A stretch of 64,000 nt of DNA from AP-15 sp963703665 (GTDB taxonomy: Bacteria > Pseudomonadota > Alphaproteobacteria > ATCC43930 > CGMCC-115725): assembly GCA_963703665.1 (NCBI GenBank), contig CAVPFB010000004.1, positions 248,001 through 312,000 on the forward strand, given 5' to 3'. The notes under the pieces are model-generated. The model had not been told where the DNA came from. It was given only the letters and a program-made list of their open reading frames with translations, and ran no database searches. Each line of letters begins with the position of its first letter. The stretch's first letter is position 1. Both the position numbers and the translations under genes were made by a program. Positions 44,397-52,912 of the stretch are shown here, piece after piece.

Positions 44397-44425
44397 AAAT
44401 TATGGCAAATGCGGCAATTTGTCAA
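44397..44425 (-). promoter_or_regulatory. Possible sigma-70 promoter for the secreted protein gene
   Basis: On the minus strand TTGACA (44425-44420) is a perfect -35 box. TAATTT (44402-44397) at 17-base spacing, or CATAAT at 15, would be the -10. It lies 36-65 bases upstream of the ATG at 44360, in an AT-rich stretch. Both boxes fit the consensus in part only, so this is a candidate. Confidence 0.4.
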
Positions 44426-44486
44426 AGAAATCTTGGCAAAAATACGGCGACACGGGCGCACCGGCCGCCCGGTACGCTACCGACAC

Positions 44487-44702
44487 TCAAACCGCGACGA
44501 GCAGGACGATGCCGCCGGCGACCGAGGCTCCGCCGGCGACGATCCCGAGCAGCCGGGCTTCGAGGTGAGGAAAGGTCACATCGCGCCCATCGGTCGGGGA
44601 GACATGCAGCAGCACCGCTCCCAGCCACAGGGAAACCCCGATGACGGCGAGCGCCGCGGCGATCCCTCTTCTCCGGGGGCGGGTCAAGAACTGCGGGCGC
44701 AT
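44487..44702 (-). CDS. Small two-helix membrane protein
   Basis: A 71-residue protein with two hydrophobic segments (RGIAAALAVIGVSLWLGAVLL near residues 12-32, and LGIVAGGASVAGGIVLLVAV at the end). It begins MRPQFLTRPRRR, whose positive charges suggest the N-terminus is inside. ATG 44702 has AAAGGAGA about ten bases before. The same frame runs back without a stop into the permease remnant upstream, so an earlier annotation could join them; the start given treats this as a separate gene. No family was recognised. Confidence 0.5.
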   Translation of the reverse strand: MRPQFLTRPRRRGIAAALAVIGVSLWLGAVLLHVSPTDGRDVTFPHLEARLLGIVAGGASVAGGIVLLVAV

Positions 44703-45003
44703 CTGCGGCTTTCTCCTTTCTTCCCGGCCAGCATCGCGATGCCCCGTCGGCTGGACGGTCGCGATCTCCTGCGTTTCCTGATGCCAGCGCAGCAGGCGGC
44801 GCCGGAGCATGGCCATGCCTTTGACCAGACAAAACCCGGCCACCGCGATCTCGACGATGCCGGCGAACACCCCTGGCGAATTCGGCAAAGCGCGAGGCGC
44901 TGATCATCGCCCCGCCCTGGGTCCCGGCCACCGTGGCCGTCACCACCGGAAAGATCGCGCTGAACACGATCATCGTGATCTTGGACACGTCGTAAAGCCC
45001 GAA
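44703..45003 (-). pseudogene. ABC transporter permease remnant with internal deletion and frameshift
   Basis: Two parts of a TauC/SsuC-type ABC permease are joined. The upstream part reads GLYDVSKITMIVFSAIFPVV then TATVAGTQG, the middle of such a permease. It runs straight into GAMISASRFA, then after one extra base near 44880 into NSPGVFAGIVEIAVAGFCLV and GMAMLRRRLLRWHQE, the C-terminus of the same family. About 80 residues that normally lie between, with the EAA coupling loop, are missing, as is the N-terminus. The protein cannot be functional. Confidence 0.7.
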
Positions 45004-45099
45004 TCTCTAGCAGAAACCGGCTGGCGGCGCGAAATGACGGCGTGTCGCGAAACCGCTAGAGTCGCCTCGATCCGGCGGCTTTTGGAAGGGTACGAAGAC

Positions 45100-45456
45100 A
45101 TGGCCTGGCAGCGCATGGTGCTCCAGATCGGCATGGGCACCGACATCCGCGGGGCGGATTACACCAAGGCGGCGGTGCGCGCCCTGCGCGACGCCTTGTG
45201 GCACAATTCGCTCAGCGTCGCCGACGCGGTCGGGCTGCCGGTCGACTCGATGCGGGTCGAGGTCAGGATCGGCGTGCCTCATCCCGAACAGGTCGACGAG
45301 GCGGCGGTTTTGGCGGTCTTGCCGCATGGCGCCGGCACGGTCGAGGTCTTGGAGGGCGGGCTCGAAATCGCCAATGATTCGGGCACGAACAAGACGGTGA
45401 TCGCCAACGCCGCCGCGGTGGTGTGGCTCGACATCTCGGGCGGGAGAGCACCATGA
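45100..45456 (+). CDS. Lin0512 family protein, first of a tandem pair
   Basis: A 118-residue soluble protein of the Lin0512 family. Conserved segments are MVLQIGMGTDIRGADYTKAA at the N-terminus, DALWHNSL and then VEVRIGVPHPEQVD and VLPHGAGTVEVLEGGLEI. The family has an alpha/beta fold of unknown activity. The ATG at 45100 follows GGAAGGG at a rather long spacing. It is followed directly (ATGA overlap) by a paralog that is about a third identical, so the two may form a heteromeric pair. Confidence 0.8.
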   Translation: MAWQRMVLQIGMGTDIRGADYTKAAVRALRDALWHNSLSVADAVGLPVDSMRVEVRIGVPHPEQVDEAAVLAVLPHGAGTVEVLEGGLEIANDSGTNKTVIANAAAVVWLDISGGRAP

Positions 45457-45804
45457 CTGCGAAACGCGTCATTCTCGAAATGGGCAGCGGCAACGATCTG
45501 CACGGCGGGGACTACACGAAGGCGGCGGTGCGCGCGGTTTCGGACGCCCTGCACCACAGCTCGCTGACCCTGATCCGCACCTTCGGGATCGACTTCGCGC
45601 AGGATGCAGGTCGAGGTCACGATCGGGGTCCAACAACCGGACCGGGTCGACCCCTCCGCGGTCAAAGCCGCACTGCCGCATGGCGAGGTCACGGTCAAGG
45701 TGGTCAAGGGCGGCCTCGACGTCCCCGACGAGACCGGCGACATCGCGGTCATCGCCAGCGCCGCCGTCTCCGTCCGAATGGAATTGCCGCAGGCCGGGCG
45801 CTGA
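45453..45804 (+). CDS. Lin0512 family protein, second of the pair, frameshifted
   Basis: Paralog of the preceding gene. It begins MTAKRVILEMGSGNDLHGG, continues DYTKAAVRAVSDALHHSSL to near 45598, and then the rest lies in another frame: MQVEVTIGVQQPDRVDPSA, then ALPHGEVTVKVVKGGLDV. Removing one base near 45599 gives FARMQVEV and an unbroken 116-residue protein that aligns with its partner along its length. As in other genes here, a +1 sequencing insertion is likely. Its ATG overlaps the stop of the upstream gene by four bases. Confidence 0.75.
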
Positions 45805-46132
45805 GCCGAGGCCACAGTCAGGATAAGGGGAGGGTCGCCTGACCGGTGGTGATGCGACGCCTGCGGTCAGCCGTCGAAACGCGATTTCTTGTCTCGCATC
45901 GCGAGAATCGACCCCAGCCCATCGAGGACCACACCCCGAGTACAGGGGGGTGGCTGCGTCAGCGCCGGAGCGGGTGCTGCAACAGAATGAATCAATCAAC
46001 TGACGGGGACAGCGGAAAAAGAGTCGAGGAGGCCGCAGCCTGAGCCAGTTCCTCGGCGGCAAAACCGTTGCGGGGCGGCCGAATTGGGGCTAACCGGTAG
46101 GCGTTGGCAGCGCGGCAGGCGTCGGTTCGGGG
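45805..46132. other. Intergenic stretch upstream of minC
   Basis: About 330 bases with no gene recognised. It lies ahead of minC and should contain the minCDE promoter, but no clear -35/-10 or activator site stands out in the high-GC background. The sequence ACAGAATGAATCAATCAACTGA near 45980-46001 is AT-richer and might be part of it. Confidence 0.4.
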
Positions 46133-46849
46133 ATGGCGGGTAATCTCGTGCAGGGCGCGGTGTTCACCGTCATGGTGGTGCGCGCCGGATTGTTGCGCGA
46201 CCCGGCCTTCGAGCATGATTTGGCCGAGCAGATCCACCGCAGCCCGCGGTTTTTCCTGAACGCGCCGGTGGTGCTCGATTTGAGGGAAGCCAGCGAATTC
46301 GCCGGTGCGGCCGAATTCGCCGAGGCGAAGGAGATCCTGCGTCGCCACACCCTGACCCTGGTTGGAGTGCAGAATGCCTCGCCGGCGCAGGTCGAGGCCG
46401 CGGCTGCGGCCGGGCTCGCCAGCTTCGCGCCAAATTCGACACAGCCGCGCCGTCAGCCCTCGCCGGAACGACCCGCACCTTCCCCCGAGCCGCCGACGCG
46501 GCAGCCTGAGCATCTATCCGCTGCAAAAACCTTGCTCGTCACCCGGCCGGTGCGATCCGGCTCCCAAATCTACGCCCGCGGCGCCGATCTCGTCGTCACC
46601 GCCGCGGTCAGCCCCGGCGCCGAGTTGATGGCCGACGGCAACATCCATGTCTATGGCGCCCTTCGCGGCCGGGCCCTGGCGGGTGCCGGCGGCGACGCCG
46701 AGGCGCGAATCTTTTGCAGCCGGTTCGAGGCTGAGCTCGTCAGCATCGCCGGGCACTACCTGGTCAGCGAGCAGATGCCCGCATCCGAGCGCGGTTTTCC
46801 GGTGCAGATTGCGCTCGTCGATGACCGGTTGACCATCACGCGGAATTGA
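46133..46849 (+). CDS. minC: Septum site-determining protein MinC
   Basis: A 238-residue inhibitor of FtsZ assembly that, with MinD, blocks division at the poles. The N-terminal domain begins GNLVQGAVFTVMVVRAG and contains FLNAPVVLDLREA near 40, then a Pro-rich linker (SPERPAPSPEPPTRQ near 108-122). The C-terminal beta-helix domain shows RSGSQIYARGADLVVTAAVSPGAE, MADGNIHVYGALRGRALAG near 170, and ARIFCSRFEAELVSIAGHYL near 195, all typical of MinC. It is the first gene of minC-minD-minE. The 122-base gap before minD has no gene. Confidence 0.9.
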   Translation: MAGNLVQGAVFTVMVVRAGLLRDPAFEHDLAEQIHRSPRFFLNAPVVLDLREASEFAGAAEFAEAKEILRRHTLTLVGVQNASPAQVEAAAAAGLASFAPNSTQPRRQPSPERPAPSPEPPTRQPEHLSAAKTLLVTRPVRSGSQIYARGADLVVTAAVSPGAELMADGNIHVYGALRGRALAGAGGDAEARIFCSRFEAELVSIAGHYLVSEQMPASERGFPVQIALVDDRLTITRN

Positions 46850-46971
46850 CGCTCAGATTAGCCGGGCGCGGTCCGTCAGGCAGGATCGTGCGGGAAGCGG
46901 CCCAGCGCCGTCCCCGGGACTGACGTCAAGATCGTTCGGTGCCGGCCGCCCGGGGGAGAGGGGAGGTCTTT

Positions 46972-47788
46972 TTGGCAGCAAAAGTCATTGTGCTGACGTC
47001 CGGTAAGGGCGGCGTCGGCAAGACGACCAGCGCCGCCGCGGTCGCCGCCGGGCTCGCCCTGCGCGGCCATCGCACGGTGGTCATCGATTTCGACGTGGGG
47101 TTGCGCAACCTCGATTTGATCATGGGCTGCGAGCGCCGCGTCGTGTTTGATTTCATCAATGTCATCAATGGCGACGCGAAGCTGAACCAGGCGCTGATCA
47201 AGGACCGGCGCAACGACAGCCTCTATGTGTTTCCGACCTCGCAGACCCGCGACAAGGAGGCGTTGAAGCGCGACGGCGTCGAGCGGGTGCTCGACGAGTT
47301 GAAGGAAACCTTCGATTACATCGTCTGCGACAGCCCGGCTGGAATCGAGCATGGCGCCATTACCGCGCTCTATTTCGCCGACGTGGCGATCATCGTCACC
47401 AACCCCGAGGTGTCCTCGGTGCGCGACAGCGACCGCATCATCGGTATCCTGGCCTCGAAGTCGCGACGCGCCGAGCACAATATGGAGCCGGTCGGGGTGC
47501 ATCTGCTGCTGACCCGCTATTCGCCCGAGCGGGTCGAGCGCGGCGAGATGCTGGCGATCGACGACGTGAAGGAGATCCTGTCGATCCCGATGCTCGGCGT
47601 CATCCCCGAAATCGGAATCGGTGCTGCGCGCCTCGAACACCGGAACCCCGGTGGTGTTCGACCCGGAGAGCCCGGCCGGGCAGGCCTATCTCGACGCGGT
47701 CGGGCGGCTGCTCGGCGAGCAGCGCGAGATGCGCTTTCTAAAGGCCGAGCGCCGGAGCTTCTTTCGCAGCCTGTTCGGTAGGGCCTGA
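46972..47788 (+). CDS. minD: Septum site-determining ATPase MinD, TTG start, one-base frameshift
   Basis: Membrane-bound ATPase that carries MinC and is displaced by MinE. The deviant Walker A motif is VLTSGKGGVGKTTSAA near residue 10; IDFDVGLRNLDLIMG near 40 and VCDSPAGIEHGA near 125 are typical, as is PTSQTRDKEAL near 95. The start is a TTG at 46972 with GGAGG five bases before; there is no suitable ATG. Near 47610 one extra base breaks the frame: the intended reading is VIPESESVLRASNTGTPVVF, running to FGRA and TGA at 47788 (271 residues), with the membrane-targeting helix RFLKAERRSFFRSLF. The unedited reading loses this helix. Insertion error is likely. Confidence 0.92.
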
Positions 47789-48147
47789 TGCGTCTCCTCG
47801 ATTTTCTGTTCCCGGAGCGCCGGAACACCGCGGTCATCGCCCGCGACCGGCTGAAGATCGTGCTCGCCCACGAACGGGCGAGCCGCGATGCGCCGGACTT
47901 CCTGCCGGCCCTGCAAAAGGACCTGCTCGACGTGGTCGGGCGTTATGTCGAGATCCGTGACGACATGCTGCGGGTCAATCTCGGCCGATCGGGCGACACC
48001 TCTCTGCTCGAAATCAATGTCGAACTCGACGCGACCCAGGTCAAACCGGTCAGGAACGGCGCTGCCGAACCAAAGCCGAAGCCGGTGCCGCTCGCAGTGG
48101 CGCCGCCCGACCGCGGCTCGCACCCGCCCTGGGTAAAGCCCGGCTGA
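47788..48147 (+). CDS. minE: Cell division topological specificity factor MinE
   Basis: A 119-residue MinE that stimulates MinD ATPase and keeps the division inhibitor at the poles. It begins MRLLDFLFPERRNTAVIARD, with the MinD-binding helix RDRLKIVLAHERASR near 20-34 and topological-specificity part YVEIRDDMLRVNLGR near 55-70. The C-terminal 35 residues are a Pro-rich tail (PKPKPVPLAVAPPDRG) longer than in E. coli, whose MinE is 88 residues. Its ATG overlaps the corrected minD stop (TGATG), giving translational coupling. Confidence 0.93.
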   Translation: MRLLDFLFPERRNTAVIARDRLKIVLAHERASRDAPDFLPALQKDLLDVVGRYVEIRDDMLRVNLGRSGDTSLLEINVELDATQVKPVRNGAAEPKPKPVPLAVAPPDRGSHPPWVKPG

Positions 48148-48178
48148 TCTTGGCCGGCCGCTGACAAAGGAGCAAGGA

Positions 48179-49075
48179 ATGCCCGGCAAGGTCGGATTCA
48201 TCGGGCTCGGCGCGATGGGCGGCCCGATGGCGCTCAATCTGCTGAAGCACGGGCATTCGCTGGTCGTGCACGACATCGACCCGCAAAGGCTGGAGCCGGC
48301 CTTGGCTGCCGGCGCGGCCGTGGCGCAATCGCCCGAAGCGGTCGCCGCCGCCGTCGAACGCACGATCGCGATGGTCGAAACCACCGACCAGGTGCGGTCC
48401 GTCATCATCGGCGAGCACGGCATCGTCAACGGCGCCGGCGCCGGCCATATCGTTTTGTGCATGAGCACGATCGACCCGTTCGCGGCGCGGCATTGTGCCG
48501 AGCGCCTCGCCGAGCGCGGCATCGCCATGCTCGACGCGCCGGTCAGCGGCGGCACGGTGCGGGCGACATCGGGAGAGTTGTCGGTGATCGTCGGCGGCGC
48601 GCCCGAGACTTATGCCGCCTGCGAGGATCTGTTCCGGGCGATGGGCAAGAATTTGTTTCATGTCGGGCCGCTGGGGCAGGGCCTGGCGATGAAGCTCCTC
48701 AACAACATGCTGGGACAGGTCGCGACCGTGGCGATCGCCGAGGCGCTGGTGCTGGGCGTCAAGGCCGGGCTCGACCCCCAAAAGATCTATGAGGTCATTC
48801 GGGTCAGCACCGGATCGAGCGTGCAGTTCGAGAGCCGGGTGCCGCGAATGCTTAGCCGCGATTTCGCCCCCGGCGGCACGATCGACATCTCGTACAAGGA
48901 CCAGGACCTCGAAACCTCGTTTGCCAGGAGGCTGGGGGTGCCGCTGCTGCTGGCCAATTTGACCCAGCAGGTCTATCAGATGGCGCGGGTCCAAGGCCTC
49001 AACAAAGAAGACGGCTCGGCGATCATCAAGGTGTTCGAAGAGCTCGCCGGCGTCAAAATCGGCAAAGGAGACTGA
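48179..49075 (+). CDS. 3-hydroxyisobutyrate dehydrogenase-like NAD(P) oxidoreductase
   Basis: A 298-residue beta-hydroxyacid dehydrogenase. The Rossmann motif is KVGFIGLGAMGGPMALNLLK at the N-terminus; DAPVSGGTVRATSGELSV near 122 is the substrate-binding signature, and GQGLAMKLLNNMLGQ near 165 holds the catalytic Lys. Such enzymes reduce or oxidise 3-hydroxyisobutyrate, tartronate semialdehyde or 2-hydroxy-3-oxopropionate. An AAAGGAG sits 10 bases before the ATG. It is the first of three plus-strand genes ending with an LLM oxidoreductase, but a repeat separates it from the next. Confidence 0.87.
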   Translation: MPGKVGFIGLGAMGGPMALNLLKHGHSLVVHDIDPQRLEPALAAGAAVAQSPEAVAAAVERTIAMVETTDQVRSVIIGEHGIVNGAGAGHIVLCMSTIDPFAARHCAERLAERGIAMLDAPVSGGTVRATSGELSVIVGGAPETYAACEDLFRAMGKNLFHVGPLGQGLAMKLLNNMLGQVATVAIAEALVLGVKAGLDPQKIYEVIRVSTGSSVQFESRVPRMLSRDFAPGGTIDISYKDQDLETSFARRLGVPLLLANLTQQVYQMARVQGLNKEDGSAIIKVFEELAGVKIGKGD

Positions 49076-49090
49076 GCCGCCACCTCAGGC

Positions 49091-49181
49091 CCCTTGCCCG
49101 GACTTGATCCGGGCATCCACGACTTCAACTCCTGCGCGCCGAGCCAAAGGAAGACGTGGGTGGTCGGGTCGAGCCCGGCCA
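49091..49181. repeat. Dispersed palindromic repeat, family A copy 2
   Basis: Shows TGCCCGGACTTGATCCGGGC near 49095-49114 and then a second arm GGTCGGGTCGAGCCCGGCC near 49162-49180, matching the two-arm layout of the other copies. Confidence 0.75.
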
Positions 49182-49240
49182 GGGGGCTGTAATGCGCGTA
49201 TCCTCTGCGGGTGCGAGCGGTAACAAGAAAGGGGAGTGAC

Positions 49241-49933
49241 ATGGCGACGTATGTGCTGATCCACGGGGCATATCAGGGGGGCTGGATCTGGGGGCCGACG
49301 GCGGCGCGCCTGCGGGCGGCGGGCCACCTCGTTTACGCTCGTTCACTCGACGGCTGCGCCGAGCGCCGGCATCAGCTGCGGCCGGGGATCACCGTTGCAA
49401 CCCAAGCGGCCGAGATCGCCGAGCTGTTGTTTTATCAAGATTTGAACGATGTCGTGCTGGCCGGCACGAGCTCGGGCGGCATGGTCTTGTGCCGGGCGGC
49501 CGAGCTGGCGCGCGAACGCATCGGGCGGCTGGTCTTTGTCGACGCGCTGGCGCTTCTCGATGGCGAGCGGGTGGCCGAGATCGTCAACCGCCCGACGCCG
49601 CGGGTCACCACCGCGCTCGCGGTCGGGCCGTCGCGCGAGGATGCCGAGAACCGCAGCTTTGCCGACCTCGCGCCGGAACTGCGCGCGTTCGCCCTCGCCC
49701 GCTACACCCCGCACCCGATCGCCGCGATGGACGAGCCGGTGTCGCTGCAGAGCTTTTGGAGCCAGTCGTGGCCGGCGACGGTGATCCGCTGCCGCCGCGC
49801 CGCCAACCCCGGGGAGGCGCACCAGCGCCGCACCGCCGAGAAGCTCGGCGCCAAATACCTCGAAATCGACACCGGCCACTTTCCGATGCTGTCCGACCCG
49901 GACGTGCTGGCGCCGCTGATCATGCAAGGGTGA
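49241..49933 (+). CDS. Alpha/beta hydrolase
   Basis: A 230-residue hydrolase of the alpha/beta fold, close to the MES/HNL-type esterase group. It starts MATYVLIHGAYQGGW, with the oxyanion-hole HG, and the nucleophile elbow is AGTSSGGMVL near 80-89 (G-x-S-x-G with Ser). The catalytic His is in DTGHFPMLSDPD near the end. The substrate may be a small ester, lactone or amide. The ATG at 49241 is five bases after GGGGAG. It is followed by the LLM gene after 118 bases. Confidence 0.85.
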   Translation: MATYVLIHGAYQGGWIWGPTAARLRAAGHLVYARSLDGCAERRHQLRPGITVATQAAEIAELLFYQDLNDVVLAGTSSGGMVLCRAAELARERIGRLVFVDALALLDGERVAEIVNRPTPRVTTALAVGPSREDAENRSFADLAPELRAFALARYTPHPIAAMDEPVSLQSFWSQSWPATVIRCRRAANPGEAHQRRTAEKLGAKYLEIDTGHFPMLSDPDVLAPLIMQG

Positions 49934-50051
49934 CGAAGGGACAGCCGGGATGACCGGGTCAGCTCGGCGAAAGGGGCGGCTTTGGATGGTCTGATACGTT
50001 GAGACCGCCAGACGCGACGTTCCAGCTCTGAAACGGAGGTTCGAGAACACC

Positions 50052-51221
50052 ATGATCAAGCGCTTTCATTCCCTCTATGTCGGCCAGATCGCGCTCGACA
50101 ATATCGGGGCGGGAGGCACGCCGGCGAATGACCGGCGCTATTCCAACGAGCGCCTGTCCGAGGTGTTTGCGACCGTGCGCGACGTGGCGCGGGTCATGGA
50201 CGAGGAGGGCTATTACGCGCTATGGACCGCCGAGCACCATTTTCAGCACGAGGGCTACGAGTGCCTGCCCAACCTGATCCAGCTCGGGCTATGGCTGGCG
50301 ACGCAGACCAGGCGGCTCAAATTCGGCTGCGGCTTCAATATATTGCCGATGTGGCACCCGATCCGGCTGGCCGAAGACTATGCGATGGCCGACATCGTCA
50401 CCGACGGCAGGGTGATCATGGGGGTCGGGCGCGGCTATCACACCCGCGAGGTCGAGACCCTGGGCGGCCCGCTGCTCGACAGCGAGGCCAACCGCGAGAT
50501 CTTCGAGGAAGGGCTGCAGCTGCTGCTGAAATGCTTCAACGAGGAATCGTTCCGACATAAGGGCAAGTATTTCGAATGCCCGCCAAGGGTGCCCTATCGC
50601 GGCTACCAGCTCGACGAGATCACCTGCGTGCCGCGGCCGAAGCATCTGCCGGTCGAGATCTGGATGCCGATCGCCAGCGGCCGGACCATCGACATGATGG
50701 CGCAATACGGCATCAAGGCGATGGTGACCTTGAACGGCGAGAAGATCCTCGACGATGTGGTGCGCGCCTATCACGCCGCCTGCCTGCGCCATGGCCGCGA
50801 CGTGGCGCTCGGCCAGGACATGATCTGGGGTGCCGGCCTCTACCTCGCCGACAGCCGCGAGGAGGCGATGCGCCGGGTCGAGCCGTCGCATGACGAGCGC
50901 TACAAATGGTTCGCGCCGTTCGGCTTTGTCCGCTACGCCGACGAGGAGGGCCGTACCTGGGGCACCCCCGGCGCGCCGGTCCGGGTGCCGTCGCTCGCCG
51001 ACGGCGTCGCGCAAAAGGCCTGGTTCTGCGGCACGGCCAAAGAGGTCATCGACGGCATCAGATCGATCGAGGCCAAATACCCGGGGCTCGAAGATTTCAT
51101 GATCCATTGGGCCGAGGGGCTGCCGCCCGACGAGTTCAAGGAGCAGCTGCGCTGGTTCGCCCGCGACGTGATGCCGGCCTTTAACCGCGGGTCAGGCACG
51201 GGCCGGGGGGCCGCCGGCTAG
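50052..51221 (+). CDS. LLM-class flavin-dependent oxidoreductase
   Basis: A 389-residue luciferase-like FMN enzyme. The start MIKRFHSLYVGQIALDNIG is followed by VMDEEGYYALWTAEHHFQHE near 48, LPMWHPIRLAEDYAMADIV near 98, and GRVIMGVGRGYHTREVETLGG near 118, the FMN-binding signature of the family. Later SYSK-type parts are RKEDIRWVP-free, with IWMPIASGRTIDMMAQYG near 205. It is a relative, not a close copy, of the LLM gene at 38.6 kb. AACGGAGG precedes the ATG. The reaction is unknown; the neighbouring hydrolase suggests a catabolic step. Confidence 0.87.
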   Translation: MIKRFHSLYVGQIALDNIGAGGTPANDRRYSNERLSEVFATVRDVARVMDEEGYYALWTAEHHFQHEGYECLPNLIQLGLWLATQTRRLKFGCGFNILPMWHPIRLAEDYAMADIVTDGRVIMGVGRGYHTREVETLGGPLLDSEANREIFEEGLQLLLKCFNEESFRHKGKYFECPPRVPYRGYQLDEITCVPRPKHLPVEIWMPIASGRTIDMMAQYGIKAMVTLNGEKILDDVVRAYHAACLRHGRDVALGQDMIWGAGLYLADSREEAMRRVEPSHDERYKWFAPFGFVRYADEEGRTWGTPGAPVRVPSLADGVAQKAWFCGTAKEVIDGIRSIEAKYPGLEDFMIHWAEGLPPDEFKEQLRWFARDVMPAFNRGSGTGRGAAG

Positions 51222-51233
51222 CTTTCGGGCTGG

Positions 51234-52115
51234 TTAGAGGAGCGGCAGGCGCGCGGCGGCCTGGTCGATCGTAGGCTTGTCGGGCATCGCCGTCTGCGCG
51301 CCATGCGCCAGACAGGCGAGCCCGGCGGCGGCGCTCGCCCGCCGCAACGCGATTTCCAGCGACCCGCCAAGATCGAGCACCGCCGCCAGCACGCCGACAA
51401 ACGTGTCGCCGGCGCCGGTGGTGTCGACCGGGACGACCGGCAATGCCGGCACCGACAATCTGCGGCCGCCGGCGAGATAGGCTGTGGCGCCGGCAGCGCC
51501 GCGGGTGACGACGAGCCCTTGGCGCACGAGGCCGGCGACCCGCGCCGGATCGGACCCGAGAGCATCCGCCTCTCCCTCGTTGGCGACGACGAGATCGATG
51601 TCGCGCAGCAGCTCCGGGGCGATCGGCGACGCCGGCGCCAGGTTCAGCACACTGCGCCCACCTCCTGCGCGCACCCGTCGGACCGTCGCGGCGGTTTCGG
51701 CGGGCGGCACCTCCATTTGGGCGACCAGCATCGTGCCGGGCGCGAGCAGCTCGTCCGGCACCTGATCGCAGCGCACTCCGGCATTGGCGCCCGATGCAAC
51801 TGCGATCATGTTCTCCCCGCTCGATGAAACCATGATCGCGGCGCAGCCGGTCGGCTGCTCGACGGTCCGCACCAAGCGAATGTCGATCCCGGCCCGGCGC
51901 AGCGGGTCGAGCGCGGCGGCGGCGAAGCCGTCGCGCCCGACGGCGCCGACCAGCGTCACCTCGGCCCCGGCCCGGCGGGCGGCCAGCGCCTGATTGGCGC
52001 CCTTGCCCCCGCCAAACAGCGCGTAGTCGCCGCCGAGCACGGTTTCGCCGGGGCCCGGCAGACGCGGCACCGGGAACACCAGATCGACATTGACCGAGCC
52101 GAAGACGAGGATCAT
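51234..52115 (-). CDS. rbsK: Ribokinase (PfkB family)
   Basis: A 293-residue carbohydrate kinase of the PfkB family. The start reads MILVFGSVNVDLVFPVPRLP, the sugar-binding loop GGDYALFGGGKGANQA is near residues 28-43, and the C-terminal ATP/catalytic motif is VDTTGAGDTFVGVL near 230, with the catalytic Asp. All these match ribokinase better than fructokinase, but other sugars are possible. It is divergent from the isochorismatase-family gene, 71 bases apart. No ribose transporter is nearby. Confidence 0.82.
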   Translation of the reverse strand: MILVFGSVNVDLVFPVPRLPGPGETVLGGDYALFGGGKGANQALAARRAGAEVTLVGAVGRDGFAAAALDPLRRAGIDIRLVRTVEQPTGCAAIMVSSSGENMIAVASGANAGVRCDQVPDELLAPGTMLVAQMEVPPAETAATVRRVRAGGGRSVLNLAPASPIAPELLRDIDLVVANEGEADALGSDPARVAGLVRQGLVVTRGAAGATAYLAGGRRLSVPALPVVPVDTTGAGDTFVGVLAAVLDLGGSLEIALRRASAAAGLACLAHGAQTAMPDKPTIDQAAARLPLL

Positions 52116-52186
52116 CGGGCGGTATCCCTTTGAGCGCCCTCGGCGGGTCGGATATGGTTGCCGATGGCCGGTTGAGGAGCATCGCC

Positions 52187-52912
52187 ATGAACCTGAAGGG
52201 TGCCACTATTCCCGACGCCATCGTCGAACGGGTGATCGAACGCCGCGGCGGCGAGCACTGCTTTGACGACCTCGACCCGGCGAAGACCGCGCTCGTCGTC
52301 ATCGACCTGCAGCACGCCTTTATGAACGAGGCGGTCGGGCATGCGGTCTGCCCGGCGGCGCGCGATATCGTGCCGGCGGTCAACCGGCTCGCAGCTTCTG
52401 TGCGCGAGTCCGGCGGCGGCGTTTTCTGGGTGCAGATGACGCACGACGCGCGCTCCGAGGGCGAATGGTCGGTCGCCCACGAGATGGCCTCTCCGGCGAT
52501 GCGCGAGAAGCGCGTCGCGGCGCTCAGCCAAGGCGGGCTCGGCCATCAGCTGTGGCCCGATCTCGATGTCCGCCCGCAAGACGAGATCGTCAAGAAATAT
52601 CGCTACAGCGCCTTTATGCCGGGAACGTCGGACTTGCCCGACCGGCTGCGGGCGCGCGGCTTCGACACGGTGCTGATCACCGGCACGGTCACCAATGTGT
52701 GCTGCGAAAGCTCGGCGCGCGACGCCAACATGACGAATTTCCGCACCATCATGGTCAGCGACGGCAACGCCGCGGCCACCCAGGAGGAGCACGACGCCTC
52801 GCTCAGCGCGTTCTACAACGTCTTCGGGGATGTCATGGATACCGATATGATCATCGCGCATCTGCGGCGCACGAGGCCAGCGCTGGGCGGCTTAGCGGGG
52901 GCTAGCTTTTGA
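52187..52912 (+). CDS. Isochorismatase-family cysteine hydrolase
   Basis: A 241-residue amidohydrolase of the isochorismatase superfamily (nicotinamidase, N-carbamoylsarcosine amidase and biuret hydrolase relatives). The triad is visible: Asp in ALVVIDLQHAFMNE near 37, Lys in EIVKKYRYSAFMPG near 130, and Cys in TNVCCESSARDANM near 165. The ATG at 52187 has GAGGAGC before it. The 3' end overlaps the convergent hydrolase gene by 11 bases. The substrate is probably a small amide, not fixed by sequence. Confidence 0.85.
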   Translation: MNLKGATIPDAIVERVIERRGGEHCFDDLDPAKTALVVIDLQHAFMNEAVGHAVCPAARDIVPAVNRLAASVRESGGGVFWVQMTHDARSEGEWSVAHEMASPAMREKRVAALSQGGLGHQLWPDLDVRPQDEIVKKYRYSAFMPGTSDLPDRLRARGFDTVLITGTVTNVCCESSARDANMTNFRTIMVSDGNAAATQEEHDASLSAFYNVFGDVMDTDMIIAHLRRTRPALGGLAGASF

